Part shown: positions 1 to 6,157 of the stretch, piece after piece
Position numbering within the stretch: position 1 is the first letter of the stretch
Layout of the letters: each line of letters begins with the position of its first letter
Virus record (IMG/VR): IMGVR_UViG_3300012359_000044
Coordinates: 1-29,096 of that record
Source of the DNA: a virus
Reading direction: 5' to 3' (one strand)
DNA length: 29,096 bases
Position numbers and translations under genes: made by a program
The notes under the pieces: model-generated
Seen by the model: the letters and a program-made list of their open reading frames with translations, nothing else
Databases searched by the model: none
Told to the model about the DNA's origin: nothing

Positions 1-493
1 CCTTGTCAGGAGAGGCAATGAGAAGAGGTAACAAGGACCATCTAGATGTGTGCTTAAACGCGCTGTAGTGAGCAAGAGAGGGCATGAAACGCAGCGAGCC
101 ATGCATTTCATGTCTTCCTCATGATGCCTGGTAGTCGCGTTGTAGTGCCAGTAGGACGGTTTTATGCTCATTCTCGTACTATTCTAGTCATTCTATTGTG
201 AGTGTATAGACTATGTTAACTCAGCAGATAGTAGAAGCAATGGATGAGGTAAGCGGTGATAAGCCCTTCTGTATGGGATGTGATATGTAAAGCGGGTTGG
301 TGTAGATTATATATTGAATAGTTGATTATTATATTCGGGCGGGAGGGTAAGGTGGAACAAATGTTCCCTAGAACCATCCCCCAAACCTGCTTGGTGGTCT
401 CAAAGATGAGAGTAAAAATCCAATTGCTGAGCTTATCACATACGCACGAAAGTACCTATCTGAAATTGGGATAACGTCCTCTAAGGGTGGTGG
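1..493. other. Left-edge region without a convincing intact gene
   Basis: No intact gene can be supported here. On the minus strand an ATG at 171 opens a frame that stays open to the left edge (57 codons, start MSIKPSYWHYN); it could be the 5' part of a gene running off the window, but its ribosome binding site is weak and its later residues do not look strongly protein-like. On the plus strand an ATG at 18 behind AGGAGAGGCA gives only a 16-residue peptide. Plus-strand fragments at 213-290 and about 372-560 look like degraded coding sequence and are described separately. An imperfect inverted repeat with CATGAAA/TTTCATG arms lies near 89-114. Confidence 0.4.
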
Positions 494-560
494 TTATGGA
501 TACCTCCGCTGTATCCACGCGGTAATGTCCTTTGTTAATTCCGCTATACTCTCAACAACA
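213..560 (+). pseudogene. Possible degraded small Cys-containing protein gene
   Basis: An ATG at 213 encodes 25 residues (MLTQQIVEAMDEVSGDKPFC then MGCDM) before a TAA at 288-290. The same frame then has several stops through about 369. It reopens as a protein-like stretch (LLGGLKDESKNPIAELITYA, followed by RKYLSEIGI) with no ATG, GTG or TTG at its beginning, and runs antisense into the end of the minus-strand gene that finishes at 494. Two plausible coding stretches in one frame separated by stops suggest a decayed gene; chance open frames are the alternative. The CMGC pair resembles the small Cys-rich proteins further right. No function is proposed. Confidence 0.25.
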
Positions 561-991
561 TGAACGTCTGGTCGCTCTAAGTCCGTTTGTATCTGTACGT
601 CCTGTATGCGCTGGTATGCGGGATGTACGCCAACGAAGAGCTTCTTTGAAGTCATAGACCAGGCACCCAGTTCGTAGAGCACAATTGGGCAGAGCGTTTC
701 ACGGGGAAACCAGAAGGCAATGCCAGTCGCTTTGCGCAAATAGTGGTGTTCCCACTCGATCTGCGCCCTCGCCGCTTTTTTATCTTCGATAGGGAATGAC
801 GCACGCCGAGGATTAAAGAGTACTAGGGGCGTGTCCCGTAGTTGGGCAACCACATCTTTCTGCCAGTCAGGACATCCTGTAATGCCACCGGCAAGGAAAA
901 GGCTGGTCGTTCTTCCGTCATAGGTGTGTGGCGCTTCGATATACTTCACGATATGCTCAACTTCCATGTGCGTGTGGGTTGTGCTCAGCAT
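494..991 (-). CDS. Nucleoside 2-deoxyribosyltransferase-like protein
   Basis: The protein (about 165 residues) matches the pattern of the nucleoside 2-deoxyribosyltransferase-like family seen in phages. It has an N-terminal beta-strand with a glycine turn (SLFLAGGITGCPDWQ), then a FNPRR segment, an IEWEHHYL helix, and a YELGAWS segment whose Glu is the expected catalytic nucleophile. Family members cleave or transfer the glycosidic bond of deoxynucleosides, or act in modified-nucleotide metabolism; the substrate cannot be read from sequence. The start is uncertain: the frame opens with a TTG at 1021, but an ATG at 991 follows a GGGAG, and another ATG lies at 967. Any of these overlaps the end of the upstream gene, so the two are probably translationally coupled. 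Confidence 0.75.
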   Translation of the reverse strand: MLSTTHTHMEVEHIVKYIEAPHTYDGRTTSLFLAGGITGCPDWQKDVVAQLRDTPLVLFNPRRASFPIEDKKAARAQIEWEHHYLRKATGIAFWFPRETLCPIVLYELGAWSMTSKKLFVGVHPAYQRIQDVQIQTDLERPDVHVVESIAELTKDITAWIQRRYP

Positions 992-1226
992 CCCACTCCC
1001 GATTAGCTTCGCTACTGGCAATACTCGACAGATGCCCCTCGATGTCCCTGAGTCGGGTGTCCATAATATCGAGTCCGTCGTAGATATGCAGCAGCAGTTC
1101 CATCACGAGTACATCGTGCATAGACTGACCAATATTGCGTTCCTGCTGCTCTACCAGTAACTGCACCTGCCGTCGTATCTGTGGCATCGTGTGCATCCCT
1201 GTCTTGCCGAGTTCGTAGGTTGACAT
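957..1226 (-). CDS. Small hypothetical protein, predicted helical
   Basis: This 89-residue protein is not recognised. Most of it (residues about 14-68) is rich in Gln, Glu, Leu, Met and Arg without Pro or Gly, which fits one or two amphipathic helices or a short coiled coil. The last 20 residues are polar and probably flexible. The ATG at 1226 is preceded by AGGA at good spacing. It lies 4 bp downstream of the gene ending at 1231 and overlaps the start of the deoxyribosyltransferase-like gene, so it belongs to the same transcript. No function can be assigned. Confidence 0.6.
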   Translation of the reverse strand: MSTYELGKTGMHTMPQIRRQVQLLVEQQERNIGQSMHDVLVMELLLHIYDGLDIMDTRLRDIEGHLSSIASSEANREWDAEHNPHAHGS

Positions 1227-1230
1227 AAAA

Positions 1231-1488
1231 CTATCCTATCTGAAAAGGCTTGTGTGTATCGGCTTCAATCTTGTCCAGTAAAGTTCGCGCTCTCATAAGA
1301 AGACAATCAGAAGTATGCTCCCACCCCTGCTCTTCGTGAGGGTTAAAAATCCCTTCTTCACAAAATATGCAGTACGACCACTCATCGTCATTACAGTAAC
1401 GGTCATAGCAGAAAGCAATACCATTCGTTTGAACGATACCTGCCACAATTTCCAATAATGCACACACATGCTCATCTGAAATTGACAT
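1231..1488 (-). CDS. Small Cys-rich hypothetical protein
   Basis: This is an 85-residue acidic protein with a YCNDDEWSYCIFCEEG segment. The CxxC plus additional Cys and His residues (CxxC..H..H) could bind a zinc ion, although the spacing matches no family I can name. The start is well supported: AGGAGAAGG sits just upstream of the ATG at 1488. It is followed within 5 bp by the next gene of the operon. It belongs to a set of small Cys-containing proteins in this part of the window (others at 1597-2073, 2271-2480 and 2493-2792). The role is unknown. Confidence 0.65.
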   Translation of the reverse strand: MSISDEHVCALLEIVAGIVQTNGIAFCYDRYCNDDEWSYCIFCEEGIFNPHEEQGWEHTSDCLLMRARTLLDKIEADTHKPFQIG

Positions 1489-1516
1489 AACCTTCTCCTA
1501 GGGTACAGTGAGATAC

Positions 1517-1600
1517 CTACCAATCATGTGGATCACCGGTAAGCACAATTGCCAACTGCCTCAGAAAGTCTTTGATGGCAACGATAATCTTCCGCATCAT
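1517..1600 (-). CDS. Very small protein coupled to the ABA-sandwich gene
   Basis: A 27-residue frame begins with an ATG at 1600 that overlaps the TGA of the upstream gene in an ATGA arrangement, and ends at TAG 1519-1517. The peptide starts MMRKIIVAIKDFLRQLAIVL and ends GDPHDW. The first 20 residues form a basic, strongly amphipathic segment that could be a helix touching membrane or protein. Stop-start overlap of this kind usually marks translational coupling. It fills most of the 108-bp gap between two certain genes, which supports it being real. Size alone prevents a firm call, and no function is known. Confidence 0.45.
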   Translation of the reverse strand: MMRKIIVAIKDFLRQLAIVLTGDPHDW

Positions 1601-2073
1601 TTCTCAGCCACTGGTGCGGGAACCGCCTTGCCACCCTCGTCGAGTAGTCGCCCTGCATGGTCGGTTACTCCCAGCGCCAGCAAGATCGCCAAGCAGAGCG
1701 CTTCGGCCATGCAGTTCTTGGAGTCGTTGATGGTATCCTGGTATTGTCCTGGGTAATCCTTGACAATCGCGGCATAGCGCGTCCCACGGCGCAGCAGCAC
1801 CGACGTACCCACCAGGGGACTGGCGTTGTCGAGCAGGTGCATCGCGGCGTTCATGTCCTCGAAGTAATTGGGCGGCCCCATCGTATGCACCGTCACGCTG
1901 CCCCACACATCGCTTTTTCCACAGGCGCGGCAGCGCCAACGATGCGGGGTATCGGGGTGCTCGGCGGTTGGGCCGCTGCACACCACGTCGAGCGGCTGGC
2001 GCATGACTCGCGAGTGAATCAGTGCGTTCTTCTCAGCCAAGGTCATTACGGCTAAGGTTTGTCTATTTGTCAT
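1597..2073 (-). CDS. Phage ABA sandwich domain protein with zinc-ribbon-like knuckle
   Basis: The protein (158 residues) has an N-terminal MTLAEKNALIHSRVM helix, a WRCRACGKSDVWG knuckle (CxxC, with one further Cys upstream), then a segment PPNYFEDMNAAMHLLDNA leading to strands and an ALCLAILLALGV helix. The N-Y-x-x-D-M-N-A-A start and the A-L-C-L-A-I-L-L-A-L end are the pattern of the phage ABA sandwich domain, a common phage accessory fold of unknown function. The frame is open to 2217, but the ATG at 2073 follows GGGGGAA at the right distance, so I use that start. The region 2074-2113 upstream is a short leader. Confidence 0.7.
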   Translation of the reverse strand: MTNRQTLAVMTLAEKNALIHSRVMRQPLDVVCSGPTAEHPDTPHRWRCRACGKSDVWGSVTVHTMGPPNYFEDMNAAMHLLDNASPLVGTSVLLRRGTRYAAIVKDYPGQYQDTINDSKNCMAEALCLAILLALGVTDHAGRLLDEGGKAVPAPVAEK

Positions 2074-2113
2074 AAATGTGTTCCCCCGGTGTTTCCTGGT
2101 TGTTAACTCATCT

Positions 2114-2296
2114 CTACTCTGATGTAGGATAGAGTAGTCCTGCTTGCTGTTGCAGTCGGCGTATGGCCGCATTGATTTCCTCAAGATTATTATCTTCTGA
2201 CCAGAAGATAGTGACAAGAGGGCTATCAGGAATATCGTACTCTACTACTAAACGAACGCCTGTATCTCGGTCAATGTATACCTGCGTTTCGTTCAT
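2114..2296 (-). CDS. Small hypothetical protein
   Basis: A 60-residue acidic protein starts with MNETQVYIDRDTGVRLVVEY and ends with a helical stretch LEEINAAIRRLQQQAGLLY. It reads as a short beta-hairpin or sheet followed by one helix. The ATG at 2296 lies behind GGAGGAGGGGAAG and inside the end of the upstream gene (26-bp overlap), so translation is probably coupled. I recognise no family. Confidence 0.6.
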   Translation of the reverse strand: MNETQVYIDRDTGVRLVVEYDIPDSPLVTIFWSEDNNLEEINAAIRRLQQQAGLLYPTSE

Positions 2297-2480
2297 ACTT
2301 CCCCTCCTCCAGTATTTCTGGCATACCCGTAAGTCGTCGTAACAGTTCCGCTATGGTCAGTGCTTCCAGATAGTGGTCGTAGCAGAATTTCCAAATGCGT
2401 GGCTCATGGCTACCACCTTTCAGTGTGATGTGCGTTTCTGCTTCTTTGAGGCAGGCATGCCACTGGCACGGTTCATGCAT
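2271..2480 (-). CDS. Small Cys/His hypothetical protein
   Basis: This 69-residue protein has CQWHACLKEAETHI at residues 5-18 and CYDHYLEAL near residue 33. The pattern C-x2-H/C ... C-x2-H is the layout of a small treble-clef or zinc-knuckle protein, inferred only from spacing. AAGGAGAGG directly precedes the ATG at 2480. It sits 12 bp after the gene ending at 2493 and overlaps the next gene. Similar Cys/His small proteins are common in phage early regions; the role is unknown. Confidence 0.6.
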   Translation of the reverse strand: MHEPCQWHACLKEAETHITLKGGSHEPRIWKFCYDHYLEALTIAELLRRLTGMPEILEEGKYERNAGIH

Positions 2481-2492
2481 TACCCTCTCCTT

Positions 2493-2792
2493 TCATAGGT
2501 GTGCATGCTCCACTCTTTTCTTGCCACAACCGCTGCACTGCCACTCGCGCATCACCAGTTTATTCCAGGTTGTCGTGCCGTCGCGGTTCATGGTGTTCCA
2601 GGTGTAGTCTTTGACGTGTTCATAGACGTGCTCACCGCGCAGTACCTTACAATATGCTTTGTCCCTGTATGGAGAATGCCTACTTGCTGGATTGGGCTGA
2701 TTTTTTTCAGTTTCTAGTTGAACCAGCTGTTTTGGTACTCCCCAATCCAACTCTTTTTGCATCCTGGGACGTTTTCGTTGAAAATGCGCCAT
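2493..2792 (-). CDS. Small basic protein with C-terminal CxxC
   Basis: With the ATG at 2792, behind GGAAGGGG, the product has 99 residues; a longer GTG-started frame reaches 2843 but would overlap the DnaA-box region and lacks a site. The N-terminal half is very basic (FQRKRPRMQK), the middle carries YTWNTMNRDGTTTWNK and the C-terminus WQCSGCGKKRVEH. The last segment resembles half of a zinc ribbon, and the whole protein could bind nucleic acid. It is the first gene downstream of the origin-like region at 2836-2980. I do not recognise the family. Confidence 0.6.
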   Translation of the reverse strand: MAHFQRKRPRMQKELDWGVPKQLVQLETEKNQPNPASRHSPYRDKAYCKVLRGEHVYEHVKDYTWNTMNRDGTTTWNKLVMREWQCSGCGKKRVEHAHL

Positions 2793-2835
2793 ATCCCCTT
2801 CCAGATTGCCACTCTTGACGGTTTTTTGGTGAAAG

Positions 2836-2980
2836 TTATCCACAAGTTTTACACAAATGTGTAAAACTTCTGTTTACCTGCGAAAAAAGTCGTTTTTTGG
2901 TGTTTTCACGCGTTTTTCACGGTTTTTGAGAGTTTTTTACGCGAATTTCTCACTTTTTAGGCGTTTTTAGGCGTCTTTTT
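2836..2980. other. Candidate replication origin: DnaA box, inverted repeat, phased T-tracts
   Basis: TTATCCACA at 2836-2844 is identical to the strongest E. coli DnaA box. It is followed at once by AAGTTTTACACA / TGTGTAAAACTT, perfect 12-bp arms at 2844-2855 and 2858-2869 around AA. Next come runs of 4-6 T starting at 2893, 2903, 2913, 2923 and 2933, then 2946, 2954, 2964 and 2976. T-tracts repeated once per helical turn bend DNA and often mark origins or promoters. Origin function is inferred; a strongly curved promoter upstream region is the main alternative. Confidence 0.45.
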
Positions 2981-3113
2981 CGTTCTCTTCATCATCTAGC
3001 GTGAAATCACAGTCGTGCTTGGAAAAGCAGTCTGCGCACAACGTCGTCGCTGCCACAGAGGTCGCATCGCAAAGCCGTACAAGTATTTCCCCCTCGAAAT
3101 AGCGTGTATAACA
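2967..3113 (-). other. Protein-like open frame lacking a standard start codon
   Basis: On the minus strand, codons from 3113 to the TAA at 2969-2967 read without interruption and look like a real small protein: RYFEGEILVRLCDATSVAAT, then LCADCFSKHDC and an acidic tail. The cysteine pattern resembles the other small Cys-rich proteins here. An in-frame TAG (3116-3114) stands upstream and no ATG, GTG or TTG occurs near the beginning. GAGGGGG precedes an ATA codon and an out-of-frame TTG. It may start at a rare codon, or be the remnant of a longer gene. Its stop codon lies inside the T-tract array. Confidence 0.25.
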
Positions 3114-3151
3114 CTAGTATACGCTAATGTGGCAGACTTTTCTATTCCCGT

Positions 3152-3469
3152 TCAAGAATCCTCTACAATGTAGTTCACCGTTCCTTCGATCACGTCTCCT
3201 GCAACGACTACAGGCGCTGGAGCGTCAACAGGAACACTCGTTGGGTCGATTACCGCGTCACGCAGTAGCACAAAGGCCAGCAGTGTCTCCCTATCGGTTG
3301 AGGTGATTTCCTGATTGGGCAGAGCAGTGGCAGATGCAGGAGGTGACGGGACGTAGACGTACATGCCATCTGGACGACGGTAGAGCCAGTCCCCATTGTG
3401 ACAGACGATACGATAGCCCTGCTCAAGAGCAGCCCAACACTCCTGTATTGATGTCGGCCTAATGCTCAT
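3152..3469 (-). CDS. Hypothetical protein with Pro/Ala/Val-rich tail
   Basis: Product of 105 residues from the ATG at 3469. That start overlaps the TGA of the pentapeptide gene as ATGA, so the two are probably coupled; a GTG at 3502 is possible but less attractive. Residues 1-40 contain SIQECWAALEQGYRIVCHNG and a short WLYRRPDGMYVYVPS hairpin, which looks like a small domain. The tail is rich in Pro, Ala and Val and acidic at the end (VEDS), probably unstructured. No family recognised. It is the last gene before the origin-like gap. Confidence 0.6.
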   Translation of the reverse strand: MSIRPTSIQECWAALEQGYRIVCHNGDWLYRRPDGMYVYVPSPPASATALPNQEITSTDRETLLAFVLLRDAVIDPTSVPVDAPAPVVVAGDVIEGTVNYIVEDS

Positions 3470-3948
3470 GGCACCACTCGACGCAGAATTTCTTTTACCC
3501 ACTGCACAAGACCCCTGCTTTCGGTGTGTATTTCTCGTGGCTCCGCTACCACAGGCTTTAATTGGATAATGCGTAACTCTGGGCGGTGCGCTTGCAGGTA
3601 CTGCTGCACCTCGTGTTGTTCGTCCTCGTCGGTAATAGTGCGGTTGTCTGTGAGCGCCGTATCGCTATTGAGATGGGCCTCGTCCAACTCGCTGCCGCGC
3701 CAAGGGCAACCGGCAAAGACAGCCTTGCTGAGGTCAGCGCCACGGAAACTCGCATCACGCAGGTCGGCTCCGATAAAGTACGCGCCACGTAGGTCAGCCC
3801 AGGTAAAATCCGCGCCGTGTAGGTCGGCTCCGTTAAAGAGCGTTCCATAGGCAATCACGCTGGAGAAGTTTGCTCCAGCAAGGTTGCGCTCGCTGAAGTC
3901 CTGTTCATGGATATCGCAGTGCGAATAATCATAAAAGGTGAGGTGCAT
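3466..3948 (-). CDS. Pentapeptide-repeat protein
   Basis: Residues about 22-82 of this 160-residue protein consist of A(D/N)(L/F)xx repeats (LAGANFSS, NGADLHGADFTWADLRGAYF, IGADLRDASFRGADLSKAVF), the signature of a right-handed quadrilateral beta-helix. Roughly twelve pentapeptides give about three coils, far fewer than in gyrase-protecting Qnr or MfpA proteins, so that role is unlikely on length. The C-terminal half is polar with a helical stretch (EDEQHEVQQYLQAHRPEL). The start is well supported: GGAGAGA lies just upstream of the ATG. The function of short phage pentapeptide proteins is generally unknown. Confidence 0.85.
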   Translation of the reverse strand: MHLTFYDYSHCDIHEQDFSERNLAGANFSSVIAYGTLFNGADLHGADFTWADLRGAYFIGADLRDASFRGADLSKAVFAGCPWRGSELDEAHLNSDTALTDNRTITDEDEQHEVQQYLQAHRPELRIIQLKPVVAEPREIHTESRGLVQWVKEILRRVVP

Positions 3949-3958
3949 ACAGTCTCTC

Positions 3959-4459
3959 CTATGCTTTTTTTTGCACCTCGACGGCGCGAGGGCTTTCTAA
4001 GGATATAATGACGCGGTAACAGAGGTGGCGTACGGTCTTCCCTCCTGCGACTTTGGGTAAAATAATGCGCACAGCGCGTTCGAGATAGCCCTGCTTGCGC
4101 AGTAGGTACAAGGCGTCGCGAATCATTTTCGCGCTGTAATGGTAGAACGCATTGGAAAGGTGTTGGGCCATTTCCATAAAGCTTTCCCAACACCAGTAGT
4201 TTTTCCATTTTTTTGAGTGTGGGTGTTCTCCACCCAAATACAGTAGGACACGTAAAGCTGTGGGCGTGAGCGAGCCGTCATAGGCCGCTTCGTGCGGGAC
4301 GTAGGAAATCACAAAAAGATACCCCCTTTGGGAACAATAGAATACATTGTGAAGTACATTGTGCAACATGTGGTAGGACAAAGAACACAACTCGTTCCCA
4401 AGTATACCATACTGTATGAGGTAGCAATCACCAAAACACACGTTGAAACGGCCTGACAT
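3959..4459 (-). CDS. Winged-helix-like protein, possible replication or regulatory DNA binder
   Basis: The central and C-terminal part of this 166-residue protein (from LTPTALRVLLYLGG) resembles a winged helix: an LTPTALRVLLYL helix, a FMEMAQHLSNAFYHYSAKMI helix pair, then DALYLLRKQGYLERAVRIIL, which fits a recognition helix, wing and strand. The N-terminal about 60 residues are hydrophobic and poorly characterised. Such domains occur in phage replication initiators, replisome organisers and transcription regulators; position near the origin-like region fits either. The ATG at 4459 has only a weak upstream site (GGGTG), and internal Met codons near residue 31 are alternatives. Calling the domain from sequence alone is moderately secure; the job is not. 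Confidence 0.55.
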   Translation of the reverse strand: MSGRFNVCFGDCYLIQYGILGNELCSLSYHMLHNVLHNVFYCSQRGYLFVISYVPHEAAYDGSLTPTALRVLLYLGGEHPHSKKWKNYWCWESFMEMAQHLSNAFYHYSAKMIRDALYLLRKQGYLERAVRIILPKVAGGKTVRHLCYRVIISLESPRAVEVQKKA

Positions 4460-4485
4460 GCTGACACACCCATTCTAAGAATTGA

Positions 4486-4767
4486 TTAAGGTTTTTCTAA
4501 TGATTGTTGCGCCAGCGTATAGGTTGCGTTCCAGATTGCCTGTATGCGCGGTTCCCTGGACACCTCAATAATCGTTCCTTGTCGCAACAGCGCCATGACG
4601 GTCGAGGGCGACACCCACTCGTCGTTCCCTTTGTGGTGCAGGTTGCCTGCGGTAGCGCGGGTATGGTCGGCTGAATGCGCCCAGGCGGTGTTGAGCAGGC
4701 AGGTAAGCGTCGCACCCTGCTGCATGCGGTGCAGGACATAGGCTTGCTGTTTGGAAGGTCTAGACAC
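4486..4767 (-). CDS. Small hypothetical protein coupled to the methyltransferase gene
   Basis: The frame is open to 4881, but the sensible start is the GTG at 4767. It overlaps the methyltransferase stop by 8 bp and follows AAAGGGAA. This gives 93 residues beginning MSRPSKQQAYVLHRMQQGAT. Segments QAYVLHRMQQGATL, WVSPSTVMALLRQGTIIEVS and a C-terminal helix resemble the small helix-turn-helix-like proteins of phages that begin with 'xQxxVLxxMxxG' and include 'VxxxTvxaLxxrglI', so a winged-helix fold is possible. Function unknown. Confidence 0.6.
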   Translation of the reverse strand: MSRPSKQQAYVLHRMQQGATLTCLLNTAWAHSADHTRATAGNLHHKGNDEWVSPSTVMALLRQGTIIEVSREPRIQAIWNATYTLAQQSLEKP

Positions 4768-6157
4768 GGCGTTCCCTTTCAATGGCGGTGCGCACTTCAG
4801 CGATGTCGCAGTAGTGCTGGTCGTTGTCAATACCGATGTAGTGGAACCCTTCCCTGATCGCCCCAACAAGAGTGGAACCACTGCCCATGAACGGGTCGAG
4901 GACGATGCCTCCCGGTGGCGTAATCAAGCGGCATAGCCAAGCCATCAGGTGAGTCGATTTGACTGTAGGGTGGTCGTTCTTGACCATGTTCTTCATAGTC
5001 CTGTCGCTCGGCGAACTTTTTGGCATGTATATAAATCGTGGTATTTTTTCATAGGGGAAGTTGGTGTAGAATCTGCTTGCGCCTCCCGTATCGCCGTAGA
5101 TGGTCTCAGGGCGGATTGAATTGTTTGCAAACTTCCCATAGACCTGCGCTTTATACGGCCCTTCAAAGCCATCAGACTTCCCACTGGTACGCACGCCACT
5201 TTGGGCGTCAAGGATGGCTATAGGACATCCTTCGACACACTGCCAGACTGGTACTACTTCGTCTTCACGAGCAGGTCTGTGTGCAGAGGCATACTTACCA
5301 TAGGAGTTGACGGTCAGGTCTCCCACATGTCCTTCAAAGCCGACACTGGCTTTCACTTTTGTGGTGCCTATCTGTACGCAGCCTTCGGCGTGGGAGAGCA
5401 GGAGGTGGGCAGGCCATCTTTGACTCTCCCCGACTCTCGTAGATGCGATATTGATCGCCCCGGTACCAGTTTTGAGCACCTGCTTGACAATCGTCGGTTC
5501 TGCTAGTGGTTTCCTGACAAGGATATAATACTCAACTGCAGGTTTAAGCGATGACCCCCAACCGTCCCAATGCTCGGCCTCTGGCGTTGCAGGTGCTGTG
5601 ACTTTGTATTCCATTTCCAAGGAAGGAGAACCAGGAGCAAACTTTCCTTGCCCATGCGTGATGCCTTTTTCCCTATCCGCCTCAACGCTGCGGCGAATGT
5701 CTTTCGTTTTGTGTATGCTGATGACTTTGCGCTCTGCGCCAGCAGCCTTGTCGATGTTGAGGCCAATATTGTGAGATTTCGGCATACCTTGGGAAAATAG
5801 ATTCATGACTACATCACGTATCTCGAACCCGGCGTCTTCTAAGGCACACATCGTCCAATGCGAGGTTCGAGGAAGTGCCCACACAAAACCGTGCGCTCCA
5901 GGCTTCATCACGCGCAAGCATTCTTCCATAATCTCTTGTAGCCATGCAATCCATTGCTTCCTGCCACCTTTGTTGGAGTCCCATTCCCTTTCTTTAGACT
6001 GCATGAAGCCGATGGCGGCAGGAGGGTCGCAGACGAGCGCGTCGATGCTGTTGTCAGGAAATCCTCGTAGTACGGGTAGGTTATCACTACAGTAAATGTG
6101 GTCGAGTTCCAGCAAAGACGCGGCATCGTCTTCGTAGGTCGTTGGGTCGATTGCCAT
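4760..6157 (-). CDS. Site-specific DNA methyltransferase (amino-methyltransferase, beta-type order)
   Basis: A 465-residue S-adenosylmethionine-dependent DNA methyltransferase. The catalytic motif IV is CDPPAAIGF at residues 43-51, in the N-terminal part, and the cofactor motif I LDPFMGSGST is near residue 420, followed by YIGIDNDQHYCDIA; this order is that of the beta class, which methylates adenine N6 or cytosine N4. DPPA in place of DPPY is common in phage enzymes of this group. A long central insertion (residues about 130-400) probably holds the target-recognition part. No restriction endonuclease is adjacent, so it is an orphan enzyme. Its ATG overlaps the TAA of the next enzyme in TAATG, behind AGGGGGAAAG. 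The target sequence cannot be deduced. Confidence 0.9.
   Translation of the reverse strand: MAIDPTTYEDDAASLLELDHIYCSDNLPVLRGFPDNSIDALVCDPPAAIGFMQSKEREWDSNKGGRKQWIAWLQEIMEECLRVMKPGAHGFVWALPRTSHWTMCALEDAGFEIRDVVMNLFSQGMPKSHNIGLNIDKAAGAERKVISIHKTKDIRRSVEADREKGITHGQGKFAPGSPSLEMEYKVTAPATPEAEHWDGWGSSLKPAVEYYILVRKPLAEPTIVKQVLKTGTGAINIASTRVGESQRWPAHLLLSHAEGCVQIGTTKVKASVGFEGHVGDLTVNSYGKYASAHRPAREDEVVPVWQCVEGCPIAILDAQSGVRTSGKSDGFEGPYKAQVYGKFANNSIRPETIYGDTGGASRFYTNFPYEKIPRFIYMPKSSPSDRTMKNMVKNDHPTVKSTHLMAWLCRLITPPGGIVLDPFMGSGSTLVGAIREGFHYIGIDNDQHYCDIAEVRTAIERERRV

Larger units (their letters stand above)
2793..3151. other. Non-coding region with candidate replication origin
   Basis: This 358-bp stretch is the longest gap in the minus-strand replication arm. 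It holds a perfect DnaA box at 2836-2844, a 12-bp inverted repeat at 2844-2869, and T-tracts phased at 10 bp from 2893 to 2980. Further right, an open frame without a usual start codon overlaps the T-tracts (2967-3113), and an imperfect inverted repeat around GTATAC lies at about 3102-3124. No clear promoter with two good hexamers was found. Confidence 0.5.

Noticed and set aside
1-493. Search for tRNA genes or an attachment site at the left edge
   Set aside because: No cloverleaf with a GGTTCRA-type T-arm was found and there is no second copy of any long segment to suggest att repeats.
1914-1922. A TTTTCCACA sequence as an additional DnaA box
   Set aside because: One mismatch, inside a coding region, with no other origin feature nearby; likely chance, as is a similar sequence near 14618.
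1604-1981. A 125-codon minus-strand frame inside the ABA-sandwich gene
   Set aside because: The alternative frame has no ribosome site, and its Arg/Gly/Ala/Pro-rich translation is typical of an out-of-frame shadow.
3466-3948. Pentapeptide protein considered as a gyrase-protecting Qnr-like factor
   Set aside because: Only about 60 residues of repeat, much shorter than Qnr or MfpA, and it lacks their dimerisation segment.
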